Shown: positions 42,000 to 51,679 of the stretch, piece after piece | Layout of the letters: each line of letters begins with the position of its first letter | Numbering within the stretch: position 1 is the first letter of the stretch | Assembly (NCBI GenBank): GCA_018267965.1 | Contig: JAFDXK010000001.1 | Location: forward strand, 868,001 to 932,000 | Reading direction: 5' to 3' | DNA from: Bacteroidota bacterium | GTDB taxonomy: Bacteria; Bacteroidota; Bacteroidia; Chitinophagales; Chitinophagaceae | DNA: 64,000 bases | Made by a program: the position numbers and the translations under genes | Notes under the pieces: generated by a model | The model's input: the letters and a program-made list of their open reading frames with translations, nothing else | Told to the model about the DNA's origin: nothing | Database searches by the model: none

Positions 42000-44282
42000 A
42001 TGGCACAATTAATTAGGAAGGAAGACGCGTTGGAATATCACGAAAAGGGCAGGCCTGGGAAAATTGAAGTTATTCCAACCAAAGAAACAAAAACACAAAG
42101 AGACCTTGCGTTAGCATATTCACCTGGTGTTGCAGAACCATGTAAGGAAATTCATGCGAATCCGGATGATGTTTATCGATATACGGCAAAAGGAAATCTT
42201 GTTGCAGTTATCAGTAATGGTACGGCGGTATTAGGGCTCGGTGATATAGGGCCTGAGGCCAGTAAACCTGTCATGGAGGGTAAGGGTCTCTTGTTCAAGA
42301 TTTTTGCTGATATTGACGTCTTCGATATAGAACTGAATGCAAAAGATATAGAGCATTTTGTATCGGTAGTAAAGGCTCTTGAACCAACATTCGGCGGCAT
42401 CAACCTGGAAGATATCAAAGCACCTGAATGTTTTGAAATAGAACGGCGGTTAAAAGAGGAAATGAATATCCCTCTAATGCATGATGACCAGCATGGTACT
42501 GCCATCATTTCAGGTGCGGCATTGTTGAATGCTTTAGAGTTAGTGAAGAAAGATATTGGTAAGGTGAAGTTTGTGATAAGTGGTGCAGGAGCTTCGGCCA
42601 TATCATGTTGTAAGATATACCTGGCACTTGGCGCAAACGTTAAGAATATGTACATGTTTGATACGAAAGGACTAATAACAACTTCACGTACAGACCTCGA
42701 TGATAACAAAAAAATATTCGCACAAGATGTAAAGCCAATGGATTTGGATAAGGCATTGGTCGATGCTGATGTGTTTATAGGCCTTTCCAAAGGTAATATT
42801 CTTACAGGCGATATGCTAAAGAAGATGGCTAAAAAGCCGATTGTTTTCGCATTGGCTAATCCTGACCCTGAAATACCTTATGAAGAGGCTATGGCTGCAA
42901 GGCCGGATGTGATAATGGCTACAGGGCGTAGTGATTATCCCAACCAGGTAAATAACGTTCTTGGCTTCCCGTATATATTTCGTGGTGCTTTGGATGTAAG
43001 GGCGACATCTATTAATGAAGAGATGAAGCTGGCAGCAGTTAAAGCGTTGGCTACATTAGCTAAAGAACAAGTACCCGATATTGTAAACGTAGCATATAAT
43101 GAACAAAGCCTTCAGTTCGGGCCTACTTACATTATTCCAAAGCCGATTGACCCGAGGTTGTTGGTGACTGTGTCTCCTGCAGTAGCCAAAGCTGCAATAA
43201 ATAGTGGCGTAGCGCGTAAACCAATTACTGACTGGGAGGCTTATGAAAATGATTTGTATCGCCGTTTAGGTTCTGATGATAATATCCTTCGATTTATAAT
43301 TAATAAGGCGAAACAAAATCCTAAGCGCGTTGTATTTGCCGAAGCGGATAATCTTAAAGTTTTAAAAGCAGCGCAAATAGCTAAAGATGATGGTATTGCA
43401 ATTCCAATATTACTGGGAGAAGAAAAAAAGATTAGAGAACTTATTGAAAAGCATGGGCTGCAATTAAATGATGTGGAGATTATAGATCCTCGTAGTGAAG
43501 AACAGTCATTGAAACGTGATAAATATGGTGCTATATTTTTCTGGAAACGGAACAGAAGAGGTTATAATTTGTACGAGGCAAGAAAGGTAATGCGTGAACG
43601 CACCTACTTTGGTTGCATGATGGTAGAGACAGGTGAAGCAGATGCTTTTATTTCAGGGCTTACACGTCAGTACCCAAATACATTACGCCCTGCACTGGAG
43701 ATAATAGGAACATCAAATGATGCTGAGAGAGTTGCAGGCATGTATATGGTGCTGTCTAAAAAGGGCCCCTTATTCTTTGCTGATACAACAGTGAATTTTA
43801 ACCCTACGGAAGATGAATTGATTGATATTACATTGCAAACAGCTAGAGCTGTAGAGCATTTCAATATTAAACCACGAATTGCCATGTTGTCTTATTCTAA
43901 TTTTGGCAGTAGTGCTTCGCCAGAGGCAGTATTGTCACGCAATGTAGTGTCCAGAATAAAGCAAATGCATCCCGAAATGGTTATAGATGGAGAGGTTCAG
44001 GCGGGGGTTGCTTTTAATAAAGAATTGCTTAGCGAAAACTATCCGTTCTCTGATTTAGTAAATGAATCGCCTAACGTTTTGATATTCCCCAATCTTGCTG
44101 CAGGTAATATAGCCTATCACCTGATGCAGGAAGTCGGCGGTGCTGAAGCCGTAGGGCCTATCCTTTTGGGCTTAAATAAACCGGTACATGTATTGCAATT
44201 AGGAAGTAGTGTGAGACAGATCGTGAACATGGTAGCAATAGCAGTGGTTGAAGCACAGGTGAAATCTGCACAACTATCATGA
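42000..44282 (+). CDS. maeB: NADP-dependent malic enzyme with phosphotransacetylase-like C-terminal domain
   Basis: 760 residues, the standard MaeB length. It decarboxylates malate to pyruvate, making NADPH. N-terminal malic domain: YSPGVAEPCKEI, GLGDIGPEASKPVMEGK, MHDDQHGTA; then NAD(P) site FVISGAGASAISCCKIY. From about 430 a phosphate-acetyltransferase-like domain starts (KRVVFAEADNLKVLKAAQ ... YGAIFF ... SYSNFGSS), which in known MaeB enzymes binds acetyl-CoA for control. It overlaps the next gene by 4 bp (ATGA). Confidence 0.95.
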   Translation: MAQLIRKEDALEYHEKGRPGKIEVIPTKETKTQRDLALAYSPGVAEPCKEIHANPDDVYRYTAKGNLVAVISNGTAVLGLGDIGPEASKPVMEGKGLLFKIFADIDVFDIELNAKDIEHFVSVVKALEPTFGGINLEDIKAPECFEIERRLKEEMNIPLMHDDQHGTAIISGAALLNALELVKKDIGKVKFVISGAGASAISCCKIYLALGANVKNMYMFDTKGLITTSRTDLDDNKKIFAQDVKPMDLDKALVDADVFIGLSKGNILTGDMLKKMAKKPIVFALANPDPEIPYEEAMAARPDVIMATGRSDYPNQVNNVLGFPYIFRGALDVRATSINEEMKLAAVKALATLAKEQVPDIVNVAYNEQSLQFGPTYIIPKPIDPRLLVTVSPAVAKAAINSGVARKPITDWEAYENDLYRRLGSDDNILRFIINKAKQNPKRVVFAEADNLKVLKAAQIAKDDGIAIPILLGEEKKIRELIEKHGLQLNDVEIIDPRSEEQSLKRDKYGAIFFWKRNRRGYNLYEARKVMRERTYFGCMMVETGEADAFISGLTRQYPNTLRPALEIIGTSNDAERVAGMYMVLSKKGPLFFADTTVNFNPTEDELIDITLQTARAVEHFNIKPRIAMLSYSNFGSSASPEAVLSRNVVSRIKQMHPEMVIDGEVQAGVAFNKELLSENYPFSDLVNESPNVLIFPNLAAGNIAYHLMQEVGGAEAVGPILLGLNKPVHVLQLGSSVRQIVNMVAIAVVEAQVKSAQLS

Positions 44283-45499
44283 GCAAACAAAAGATTGCTA
44301 TCATAGGTGCAGGTGCTGCAGGTTGTTTTGCTGCGGCTAATATTCCGTTTGCTAAAGACAGGGAAGTAACTGTGTTTGAGAAGACAGGCAAAGTAATGCA
44401 GAAAGTGAAAGTGTCAGGCGGTGGCAGATGCAATACTACTCATTCTTGTTTTGATGTAGACGAATTGATTACGAGATATCCGAGGGGTAAGCAGTTTCTA
44501 AAGAAAACCTTATATCGTTTTAGTCCGCAGGAGACTATTGCTTGGTTCAAAGAAAGGGGAGTGTTGCTGAAGACAGAAGAAGATGGCAGGATGTTTCCTG
44601 TTACAGACGATTCACAAACCATAATTGACGCAGTATGGCAGCAGATGATGCGCAATAAAGTGTCTGTGTTGTATCATAAGTCATTAGATAGAATTGAGAA
44701 AAGGGATGAAGGATTTGAATTGCATTTTGCAGATGGTAATACTTACATAGCTGATAAAGTTTTAATTACCTGTGGTGGTTTTCCTAAGGCAGAACAATAT
44801 CATTGGCTAAAGACACTAGGGCACACTATTCAATCTCCGGTACCTTCTTTATTTACTTTTAATATTCCCAAACATCCCATTACGGCATTGATGGGAGTAG
44901 CCGTGCAAGGTGTAACCGTAAAAATCGCAGGAACGAAAATAGCTGAACGAGGACCATTACTTATTACACATTGGGGTTTTAGCGGACCTGTTGTGTTGCG
45001 TACATCTGCATGGGCTGCAAGAGAATTGAATGAACGGAATTATGAGTTTACGGCTATCATTAATTGGTTAGGAGAAACAACAGAGGCTGACTTGAAAGAA
45101 ATAATAACAGACCTGCGAAAAGAACAGGGTAAACAAGTCTTGTCGGGTAAAAATCCTTTTGAATTACCAAGACGTTTTTGGGAATACCAGTTAGAACAAT
45201 GTGGTATAGGTGCTGATGTGCGTTGGGGTGATTTGCCAGCTGCTGCACAAAACAAATTGATAACCGCGTTGGTGCGTGATAATTATGATGTAAAGGGCAA
45301 AACCACTTTTAAAGAAGAGTTTGTGACCTGTGGTGGTATCAAACTATCAGAGGTAGACCCGCAAACTATGGAGAGCAGGGTATTGCCCGGGTTATATTTT
45401 GCAGGAGAGATAATGGATGTAGACGGTATAACAGGGGGCTTTAATTTTCAGCATGCATGGAGTAGTGGATATATAGCAGCGCAGAGTATAATTGCTTAA
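44279..45499 (+). CDS. HI0933/BaiN-type NAD(P)/FAD-dependent oxidoreductase
   Basis: 406 residues. Dinucleotide-binding IAIIGAGAAGCFAAANI at the start, the family motif VKVSGGGRCNTTHS near residue 45, GGFPKAEQYHWLKTLGH near 167, and the C-terminal MDVDGITGGFNFQHAWSSG. The family is often named aminoacetone oxidase or BaiN, but the true substrates of most members are unknown. Translationally coupled to maeB. Its 3' end overlaps the converging ABC permease by 4 bp. Confidence 0.88.
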   Translation: MSKQKIAIIGAGAAGCFAAANIPFAKDREVTVFEKTGKVMQKVKVSGGGRCNTTHSCFDVDELITRYPRGKQFLKKTLYRFSPQETIAWFKERGVLLKTEEDGRMFPVTDDSQTIIDAVWQQMMRNKVSVLYHKSLDRIEKRDEGFELHFADGNTYIADKVLITCGGFPKAEQYHWLKTLGHTIQSPVPSLFTFNIPKHPITALMGVAVQGVTVKIAGTKIAERGPLLITHWGFSGPVVLRTSAWAARELNERNYEFTAIINWLGETTEADLKEIITDLRKEQGKQVLSGKNPFELPRRFWEYQLEQCGIGADVRWGDLPAAAQNKLITALVRDNYDVKGKTTFKEEFVTCGGIKLSEVDPQTMESRVLPGLYFAGEIMDVDGITGGFNFQHAWSSGYIAAQSIIA

Positions 45500-46611
45500 C
45501 CCTTCACATCAAGCACATCCCTTAATGCATTTCCCAGTATATTAAAAGCATATACCAATAACATTATGGCAAGTCCGGGAATGATGGCTAATAATGGCCT
45601 ATTAGTGAGCAGGAAGTTATAATGCTCTTTTATCATCAATCCCCATGAAGGCATGGGTGGTTGTACACCAATACCCAAAAAGCTTAGGCCTGCTTCTATC
45701 AATATTGCTGTTGCAAAATTACTGGCTGCAATCACCATAATTGGTCCGGCTATATTAGGTAATATATGTCGCGTAATAATTCTTGTATTACTTAACCCTA
45801 ATGCTTTGGCTGCTGTTACATAATCCATTTCCCTTAGCACCAACACTTGCCCACGTATCAATCTTGCGGCGCTCACCCACATCGTCAATCCTATGGCAAC
45901 AAATATTTCCCAAAAGCCTTTGCCAATGGTAAGCGTGATGGCAAATACAAGCAACAGGGTAGGTATCGCCCAAAGAATATTGATAACCCACATTACAGTG
46001 TTGTCAATCAATCCACCATAATAGCCTGCAAGGCTACCCAATATAATGCCTATGGTTAGTGATAATAACACAGCTATGATACCTACTGAAAGACTTACTC
46101 TCGTTCCGATAATTAACCGTGATAAAATATCTCTTCCATATCTATCTGTGCCTAAATAAAAGCGAATGGTTTTTATCTGATGTGACTTAATATAATCTTC
46201 TTGTTGTTGCAATGATAGATTTTGTTCTGATGCAGGTAGCAGTTCTTTGAGAGAATAACAGATAGTATCCTGCATATCCTCATCTATATAATGTTGTATA
46301 ATTATCTTATCATTCTTAAATCTGTATGAATTGATGGGAGTAGCATTGTAGTTAGAAGCTGTACCGTATAGCCAGTTGTTTAATTTATTGCCTTCAGTGG
46401 TTGTTGCTTTAGGAATGAGTAATAATTGTTTTTCAAACCCGGGTTGCCTTGCACCTAGTTCTACTATCATGCGATTGGCATTAGGAGTATTCTCCGGCGC
46501 TAATACATAAGCAAATACTGCAATGATTACAGTAAGTATAATGATACTGATAGCAGCAATAGCAGGTGGCTTTTTCAGCAGCTTATGAAATATGCTATCC
46601 GTATCGCTCAC
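45496..46611 (-). CDS. OppC/DppC-type ABC transporter permease
   Basis: 371 residues. N-terminal span (AIAAISIIILTVIIAVFAYVLAP), a large extracytoplasmic loop, then five C-terminal helices. Family phrases FYLGTDRYGRDILSRLIIGTRVSLSVG and the EAA loop YVTAAKALGLSNTRIITRHILPN are intact, followed by FLGIGVQPPMPSWG. It should form half of the membrane channel for peptides or a similar solute. No binding protein, ATPase or second permease is adjacent. It starts 3 bp after the M28 peptidase gene, which is consistent with peptide or amino-acid recovery. Confidence 0.9.
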   Translation of the reverse strand: MSDTDSIFHKLLKKPPAIAAISIIILTVIIAVFAYVLAPENTPNANRMIVELGARQPGFEKQLLLIPKATTTEGNKLNNWLYGTASNYNATPINSYRFKNDKIIIQHYIDEDMQDTICYSLKELLPASEQNLSLQQQEDYIKSHQIKTIRFYLGTDRYGRDILSRLIIGTRVSLSVGIIAVLLSLTIGIILGSLAGYYGGLIDNTVMWVINILWAIPTLLLVFAITLTIGKGFWEIFVAIGLTMWVSAARLIRGQVLVLREMDYVTAAKALGLSNTRIITRHILPNIAGPIMVIAASNFATAILIEAGLSFLGIGVQPPMPSWGLMIKEHYNFLLTNRPLLAIIPGLAIMLLVYAFNILGNALRDVLDVKG

Positions 46612-46613
46612 AG

Positions 46614-48044
46614 TTATTTCTTTCTTTGAGAATAGGGTGCGTTAGCATTCAGGTCTGTTGGCTTCAGATCTTCTACTTGTCCCAGGCCATATTTGTCAAT
46701 TATGTACACAAGGTTAGCAAGTGTCACTGCACCTAGTTTTAATTCCCTGTGGTTCACAGTTTCAAATACATCATTACGTGTGTGGTGCAAGTCAAAATAG
46801 CGTTGAGGGTCGGGGAGTAATCCTGCTACGGGTACACCCATTCTGTGTAAAGGGCTTATATCAGCACCGCCTTCATCATGCTCAAAATCATATACACCAT
46901 AAGGCATAAATAAATGCCTGAAGGCTTTGATACGCTCTTTTTTGTCCTCACTCATTTCAAGCCCTATGCCACGTGGTGAAAAACCACCCGCATCAGTTTC
47001 AATAGCTACGATATGCCTTTCGTTATTAGCTATAGCCGAGTCGGCATAAGCAATACCGCCTTTCAATCCGTTTTCTTCATTCATAAATAAGATGGCACGT
47101 ATGGTGTGTTTCGGTTTGATGCCTGTTGCTTTCAATACCCGTATCACTTCTATGCTTTGCACACTCCCTGCACCATCATCGTTAGCACCTTCGCCTACGT
47201 CCCATGAATCCAGATGCCCGCCAACTACTATGTATTGTTCGGGATGTTCAGTACCTGTTATTTCTCCTATTACATTATAAGACCTTACAGTGCCAGCCAT
47301 ACGGCAGTTGGATTGTAGCTGAGCCATCACTTTACCTTCTTTGCATTTTTTCTCCAACATGTCAGCAGTGTTATTGCCTATTGCTACTGCAGGTATAGGT
47401 TTAACGCTATCTGCATAACGCATAGCCCCAGTGTGCGCATAGTCATCTGCCCCTGTTGATACCGAACGAATAATAGTAGCTATTGCGCCTTTAGGTGACG
47501 CTATGTTAGGAGCCATTCCACGATATTTTACTGCATCGCCATAACCTTCAAATGTGTTTACCAAATCCTGTCTGAAACGATAGTTGAAGAATATGATTTT
47601 ACCTTCTACTACTTCAGCCGACAGCTTATAGAACTCATCTGCGTTTTGCACCATTATTATTTCGGCTTCCAGCAGTTTGTTATCCGTACCTACTGTATTG
47701 CCAATCGATAATACATTCACTTCTTTGAATTCCTTGCTATCCTGAAACTTAAACGCCAGCTTCTCCTGCCCACGTATCCAAAACGGCACATCTACAGCTT
47801 GTAGCCATACTTTGTCTGCACCAGCTTCTTCCATAGCCTTTTGTCCCCACACAACAGCTTTGGCTGCCTGTGGTGTGCCGCTCAATCTGTGACCAATGGT
47901 TTTACATAAAACACGCAGGTCTTCATAGCATTTGCCGTGCAACATGATGTTGTCGGATATCTTTCTGAATATGGCAGAATCATTTTGAGCTTGCGCGGTG
48001 ATAGCTAATGAACAATATAATAACAGAGATGCTGTTCTTTTCAT
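46614..48044 (-). CDS. secreted M28-family zinc aminopeptidase
   Basis: 476 residues from the ATG at 48044 (signal SLLLYCSLAITAQA; the frame is open further upstream but begins with unlikely sequence). A PA domain insert lies in the middle, and the metal-site motifs are VVGGHLDSWDVGEGANDDGAG, FMNEENGLKGG, ETDAGGF and, near the end, LHHTRNDVF. It should cleave N-terminal residues from peptides in the periplasm or outside. It lies directly upstream of the OppC-type permease, pointing to a peptide-use role. Confidence 0.9.
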   Translation of the reverse strand: MKRTASLLLYCSLAITAQAQNDSAIFRKISDNIMLHGKCYEDLRVLCKTIGHRLSGTPQAAKAVVWGQKAMEEAGADKVWLQAVDVPFWIRGQEKLAFKFQDSKEFKEVNVLSIGNTVGTDNKLLEAEIIMVQNADEFYKLSAEVVEGKIIFFNYRFRQDLVNTFEGYGDAVKYRGMAPNIASPKGAIATIIRSVSTGADDYAHTGAMRYADSVKPIPAVAIGNNTADMLEKKCKEGKVMAQLQSNCRMAGTVRSYNVIGEITGTEHPEQYIVVGGHLDSWDVGEGANDDGAGSVQSIEVIRVLKATGIKPKHTIRAILFMNEENGLKGGIAYADSAIANNERHIVAIETDAGGFSPRGIGLEMSEDKKERIKAFRHLFMPYGVYDFEHDEGGADISPLHRMGVPVAGLLPDPQRYFDLHHTRNDVFETVNHRELKLGAVTLANLVYIIDKYGLGQVEDLKPTDLNANAPYSQRKK

Positions 48045-48092
48045 TTTATAAAAATATAAAATCAACCATGAACTATTTAATGGCAATATCTT

Positions 48093-48100
48093 TATATTTG
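48093..48100 (+). promoter_or_regulatory. possible -7 element for the cytochrome c gene
   Basis: TATATTTG fits TANNTTTG, 51 bp before the ATG at 48151; the -33 element is not clear. Confidence 0.4.
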
Positions 48101-48150
48101 TTGATACAACAATTGCTAACAAAACCAATAACATTTTAAATATTCCTACT

Positions 48151-48471
48151 ATGAGGCGTTCAGTTTTTTTAACTTTTTCTGCTGCGTTATTATTAGTTGC
48201 CGCTTGTACTTCTAAAAAAGCTACTACATCAGCTAAATCTCCGGCAGATGTTGTTGCTGAAGTAAAGAAGAATTATACTGCTGATGACATGGCTCATGGC
48301 AAAGAACTTTGGCAATCAAATTGTAATAAATGCCACAAACTGCATGATGGCCCGGAATTCTCCGTAGAGAAATGGGAAAATGTATTACCTCGTATGATTA
48401 AGAGAGCTAAGCTTAGTGACGATGACGGTGCTAAAGTAAGGGCATACCTTATTGCCAACTCTAAGATGTAA
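48151..48471 (+). CDS. small lipoprotein cytochrome c
   Basis: 106 residues. Lipoprotein signal LLLVAACTSKK with Cys19 as the lipid anchor, and a single heme motif C58-N-K-C61-H62 (CNKCH). A Met in VLPRMIKRAKL is the probable sixth heme ligand. It is a membrane-tethered periplasmic electron carrier. Single gene with its own hairpin terminator. Confidence 0.9.
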   Translation: MRRSVFLTFSAALLLVAACTSKKATTSAKSPADVVAEVKKNYTADDMAHGKELWQSNCNKCHKLHDGPEFSVEKWENVLPRMIKRAKLSDDDGAKVRAYLIANSKM

Positions 48472-48493
48472 CTGCATTCTTTATCAAACTATC

Positions 48494-48534
48494 AGAAAAG
48501 CTTATTGGGTTATTTAATCCCTGTAAGCTTTTTC
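48494..48534 (+). terminator. terminator after the cytochrome c gene
   Basis: AAAAGCTTA..GGG / CCC..TAAGCTTTTT with a loop of about 10 nt and a trailing T run, 23 bp past the stop codon. Confidence 0.65.
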
Positions 48535-48550
48535 TTTTGATATTTGTATC

Positions 48551-49687
48551 ATGAAAATTGGAATTGTTTGTTATCCTACGTTTGGTGGTAGTGGTGTATT
48601 AGCAACGGAACTGGGCATGGCGCTTTCTGCAAAAGGGCATGAGGTACACTTTATAACTTACAAACAGCCTGTGAGGCTCAATTTCCACCCCAATATTTAT
48701 TACCACGAGGTTACTGTTCACAATTATCCGCTTTTCGATTTTCCGCCTTATGAAACAGCATTGACCAGTACTATGGTGAATGTAATCAATAATCACCACC
48801 TCGACCTGTTACATGTGCATTATGCCATACCACATGCCTCGGCTGCATATTTCGCAAGACAGATACTAAAAGCATCAGGAAAAGGTATTCCTTACATCAC
48901 TACACTGCATGGTACGGATATTACGCTTGTAGGTAAAGACCAAACCTATGCACCCGTAGTTACCTTCTCTATGAATGAATCGGATGCCATAACTGCAGTG
49001 TCAAATAACCTGAGAGAAGAAACATACAAATACTTTAAAATAGAAAAGGACATTGTTGTCATTCCCAATTTTGTAGATACCGACCGTTTTCAGCAAACAG
49101 ATAAGAACCACTTCAAGAAAATGCTGGCGCCGAACAATGAGCGCATTTTGGTGCATGTATCTAATTTCAGGAAGGTGAAGCGTGCTGAAGATGTAGTGTC
49201 TATGTTCTCGCGTGTTCGTGAGGAGTTGCCTTCTAAATTATTGATGATAGGTGATGGCCCTGAAAGGCAGAATATTGAAGAGTATTGCCGAACACTGGAT
49301 ATTGCACAGGATATACGTTTCCTCGGTAAACAAGAGCAGGTAGATGAAATATTATCTATTACCGATTTGTTCGTGTTGCCTTCTCAGTACGAAAGCTTTG
49401 GTTTGAGTGCATTGGAAGCTATGGCTTGTGGTGTGCCTGTAATATCTACCAATGCAGGTGGTTTGCCTGAAATCAATGTGAATGGGATAACAGGTTATAT
49501 GACTGAAGTAGGTGATACAGAGGATATGGCTCAGAAGGCATTACACATACTAAGCACAGACGAACGTCTGAATGAATTTAAAGCTAATGCCATAGCGCAC
49601 GCCCGCACTTTTAGCAAACAACGCATCATACCATTATACGAGCAACTATACGATAGCGTACTTAGAAAATATAAAGCAACTGTTTAG
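48551..49687 (+). CDS. bshA: N-acetyl-alpha-D-glucosaminyl L-malate synthase (bacillithiol step 1)
   Basis: 378 residues. GT4-type enzyme that joins GlcNAc from UDP-GlcNAc to malate. The start KIGIVCYPTFGGSGVLATELG is diagnostic for BshA; LLHVHYAIPHASAAY, FVDTDRF, VSNFRKVKRAEDV and the C-terminal donor site FVLPSQYESFGLSALEAMACGVPV are also typical. Its presence means the cell uses bacillithiol as its low-molecular-weight thiol. It overlaps the converging AhpD-like gene by 4 bp. Confidence 0.95.
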   Translation: MKIGIVCYPTFGGSGVLATELGMALSAKGHEVHFITYKQPVRLNFHPNIYYHEVTVHNYPLFDFPPYETALTSTMVNVINNHHLDLLHVHYAIPHASAAYFARQILKASGKGIPYITTLHGTDITLVGKDQTYAPVVTFSMNESDAITAVSNNLREETYKYFKIEKDIVVIPNFVDTDRFQQTDKNHFKKMLAPNNERILVHVSNFRKVKRAEDVVSMFSRVREELPSKLLMIGDGPERQNIEEYCRTLDIAQDIRFLGKQEQVDEILSITDLFVLPSQYESFGLSALEAMACGVPVISTNAGGLPEINVNGITGYMTEVGDTEDMAQKALHILSTDERLNEFKANAIAHARTFSKQRIIPLYEQLYDSVLRKYKATV

Positions 49688-50037
49688 TTAGCTGGCGTTT
49701 CGCTTAATGCTTCCCAATATTCTGCAGCACGTCTTGTATGTGGTATAACGATAGTTCCACCAACAATATTAGCTACTGCAAATATTTCATACAGTTCTTC
49801 TGTAGTCAATCCTAATTCATGGCATTTACCAACGTGATATTTGATACAATCATCACAACGGAGTACCATACTTGCAACCAAGCCCAGCATTTCTTTTGTC
49901 TTAACAGACAATGCACCTTCCATGTAAGTATTAGTATCCAGATTGTATAGCCTGTTGATGACTTTATTTTGTTTGCCTGTTATCACATCATTCATCTTGG
50001 CACGATACTCGTTGAATTCTTCTACCAGCTTGCTCAT
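49684..50037 (-). CDS. carboxymuconolactone decarboxylase/AhpD-like protein
   Basis: 117 residues. The peroxidase-type site is visible as RCDDCIKYHVGKCHELG, C-x2-C followed by His four residues on, as in AhpD. The helical fold (KTKEMLGLVASMVLR ... TTEELYEIFAVANIVGG) fits the family. It may reduce a peroxide or a disulphide, possibly with bacillithiol or another thiol. Its start (50037) shares its first bases with nothing else; the next gene starts 63 bp away on the other strand. Confidence 0.85.
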   Translation of the reverse strand: MSKLVEEFNEYRAKMNDVITGKQNKVINRLYNLDTNTYMEGALSVKTKEMLGLVASMVLRCDDCIKYHVGKCHELGLTTEELYEIFAVANIVGGTIVIPHTRRAAEYWEALSETPAN

Positions 50038-50099
50038 TGTTTTTTTATTTAGATGCCAAATGTAGGAAACAAATAGCTTTTCTTAGCTTTATAGGTATT

Positions 50100-50702
50100 A
50101 TGGCACACATTGCAGATAGCTTCGGAGAGTACTATGCTAAAGACAGAAAGACATGGCGTAAATGGCTGGAGAAGAATCATACAAAAGCTCCCGGTATATG
50201 GCTGATTTATTATAAAAATGGCAGTGGTAAGACAAGGGTTTCCTGGAGCGACGCTGTAGAAGAAGCTTTATGCTTTGGTTGGATTGATAGTACATCTCGG
50301 CCCGGTGACGAACACCATTACAAGCAACTCTTTATGCCCAGAAAACCTAAGAGCGGCTGGAGTAAAATTAATAAGGATAAGGTGGCAGCGATGATAGAAC
50401 AAGGAATGATGACCGATGCGGGATTTAAGGTAATAGAAACAGCTAAAGCAAATGGCACATGGGCCAAGCTGGACGATGTAGAGTCAGATACACCTGTACC
50501 CGAATTGCTGGAAGCATTTAAAAAGAATAAAGCTGCTAAAAAGCATTTTGATACCTTAAGCAAGTGGAATAGAAAATATATCCTCTACTGGACTTCCGGT
50601 GCTAAAAGAGCAGACACACGTGCTGCACGCATAGCTGAAGTAATAGACGCACTATCTCAACAGGATATACCTGCACGATTCAAAAGAGTAAAGAAATCTT
50701 AG
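50100..50702 (+). CDS. YdeI/OmpD-associated-family protein
   Basis: 200 residues from the ATG at 50100; the frame opens further upstream at 50037, inside sequence shared with the divergent start, and is less likely. Typical pattern: WRKWLEKNHTKAPGIWLIYYK, SWSDAVEEALCFGWIDST, KSGWSKINKDKVAAMIEQG, and the C-terminal KYILYWTSGAKRADTRAARI. The family has been linked to stress or bacteriocin protection without a known mechanism. Its stop overlaps that of the FKBP gene by 4 bp. Confidence 0.85.
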   Translation: MAHIADSFGEYYAKDRKTWRKWLEKNHTKAPGIWLIYYKNGSGKTRVSWSDAVEEALCFGWIDSTSRPGDEHHYKQLFMPRKPKSGWSKINKDKVAAMIEQGMMTDAGFKVIETAKANGTWAKLDDVESDTPVPELLEAFKKNKAAKKHFDTLSKWNRKYILYWTSGAKRADTRAARIAEVIDALSQQDIPARFKRVKKS

Positions 50703-51133
50703 TTGATGCCCAATAACTCTACATCAAATATCAGCGTGCTGTTAGCGCCTATCTCTGCACTTACTTGTCTTTCGCCATAAGCAAGATGCGATGGAATATA
50801 GAAACGAAATTTGCTACCGGTATTCATTAATTGCAAACCTTCAGTCCATCCTTTGATAACCATGTTCAATGGAAAAGAGGCAGGCTTACCGCGTTGCACA
50901 CTGCTATCGAAAATAGTACCATTAATTAGTGTGCCATGATAGTGACAAGTAACGGTATTGAATTCAGTTGGCTTTGCGCCATCACCTTCTTTCAGTATTT
51001 CATATTGCAAACCACTTGGCAATTCAATAACACCTTCTTTATTTTTATTAGCTGCCAAAAACTCCTGGCCTGCTTGCAGATTATTCATAGCTTGTTCTTG
51101 TTTTCTTTTAAATAATATATCAGCGATACCCAT
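50699..51133 (-). CDS. FKBP-type peptidyl-prolyl isomerase (cytosolic)
   Basis: 144 residues. FKBP22/FklB-like: a short N-terminal helix pair, then LPSGLQYEILKEGDG, VTCHYHGTLINGTIFDSSVQRGK, FPLNMVIKGWTEGLQLM and YIPSHLAYGE ... STLIFDVELLGI. The active-site aromatic and Asp residues (Y, F, D, W, Y) are present. No signal peptide, unlike the four FKBPs at 53.9-57.3 kb. It accelerates proline isomerisation during folding. Confidence 0.9.
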   Translation of the reverse strand: MGIADILFKRKQEQAMNNLQAGQEFLAANKNKEGVIELPSGLQYEILKEGDGAKPTEFNTVTCHYHGTLINGTIFDSSVQRGKPASFPLNMVIKGWTEGLQLMNTGSKFRFYIPSHLAYGERQVSAEIGANSTLIFDVELLGIN

Positions 51134-51163
51134 ATTGTATTTTTGATGTGCAAAGATAGGTAT

Positions 51164-51658
51164 TTAACGTTTGCCTAATTCTATCACTTCGCATTGTTTC
51201 ATATCCCTGCCATCTATTACAAAACGTATAAGGGTGCGTACCTTATGCCAGCCTTGTTTGCCCGCAGCGCCGGGGTTCATGTGCAGACATTTGAGCTTAT
51301 CGTCATAAATCACTTTAAGTATATGTGAATGCCCGCTGATGAATAGCTGAGGTGTACTTTCTGACAATAGTTTTTTTGCAGTAGGTGAATACCTGCCGGG
51401 GTAGCCACCAATATGTATCATCATTACATTTATTTCCTCGCATTGCCAGCGTAATACTTCAGGATATTCAAGGCGAATATTTTGTCCGTCAATATTACCA
51501 TACACACCTCTTAGTGGTTTGAAAGCTTTGAGCTTGTCAGCAATTTCTGCATTGCCAAAATCACCGGCGTGCCATATCTCATCACATTGTTCAAAATGAT
51601 TGAATACAGCATCATCCAGCCAACTATGGGTGTCAGCTATTAATCCTATACGCGTCAT
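51164..51658 (-). CDS. YfcE/MJ0936-type metallophosphoesterase
   Basis: 164 residues. Calcineurin-like motifs: RIGLIADTHSWLD, EIWHAGDFGN, GVYGNIDG, MMIHIGGYPG and FISGHSHIL. The metal-binding Asp, His and Asn residues are in place. It probably hydrolyses phosphodiesters in the cytosol; the natural substrate is unknown. It lies between the FKBP and GNAT genes, all leftward with gaps of 20-30 bp. Confidence 0.88.
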   Translation of the reverse strand: MTRIGLIADTHSWLDDAVFNHFEQCDEIWHAGDFGNAEIADKLKAFKPLRGVYGNIDGQNIRLEYPEVLRWQCEEINVMMIHIGGYPGRYSPTAKKLLSESTPQLFISGHSHILKVIYDDKLKCLHMNPGAAGKQGWHKVRTLIRFVIDGRDMKQCEVIELGKR

Positions 51659-51679
51659 GCGTTAAAGATACCGTCTTAA

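Noticed and set aside
42173-42790. 205-aa minus-strand frame inside maeB.
   Set aside because: Ser/Ile-rich shadow of a highly conserved gene, no motif.
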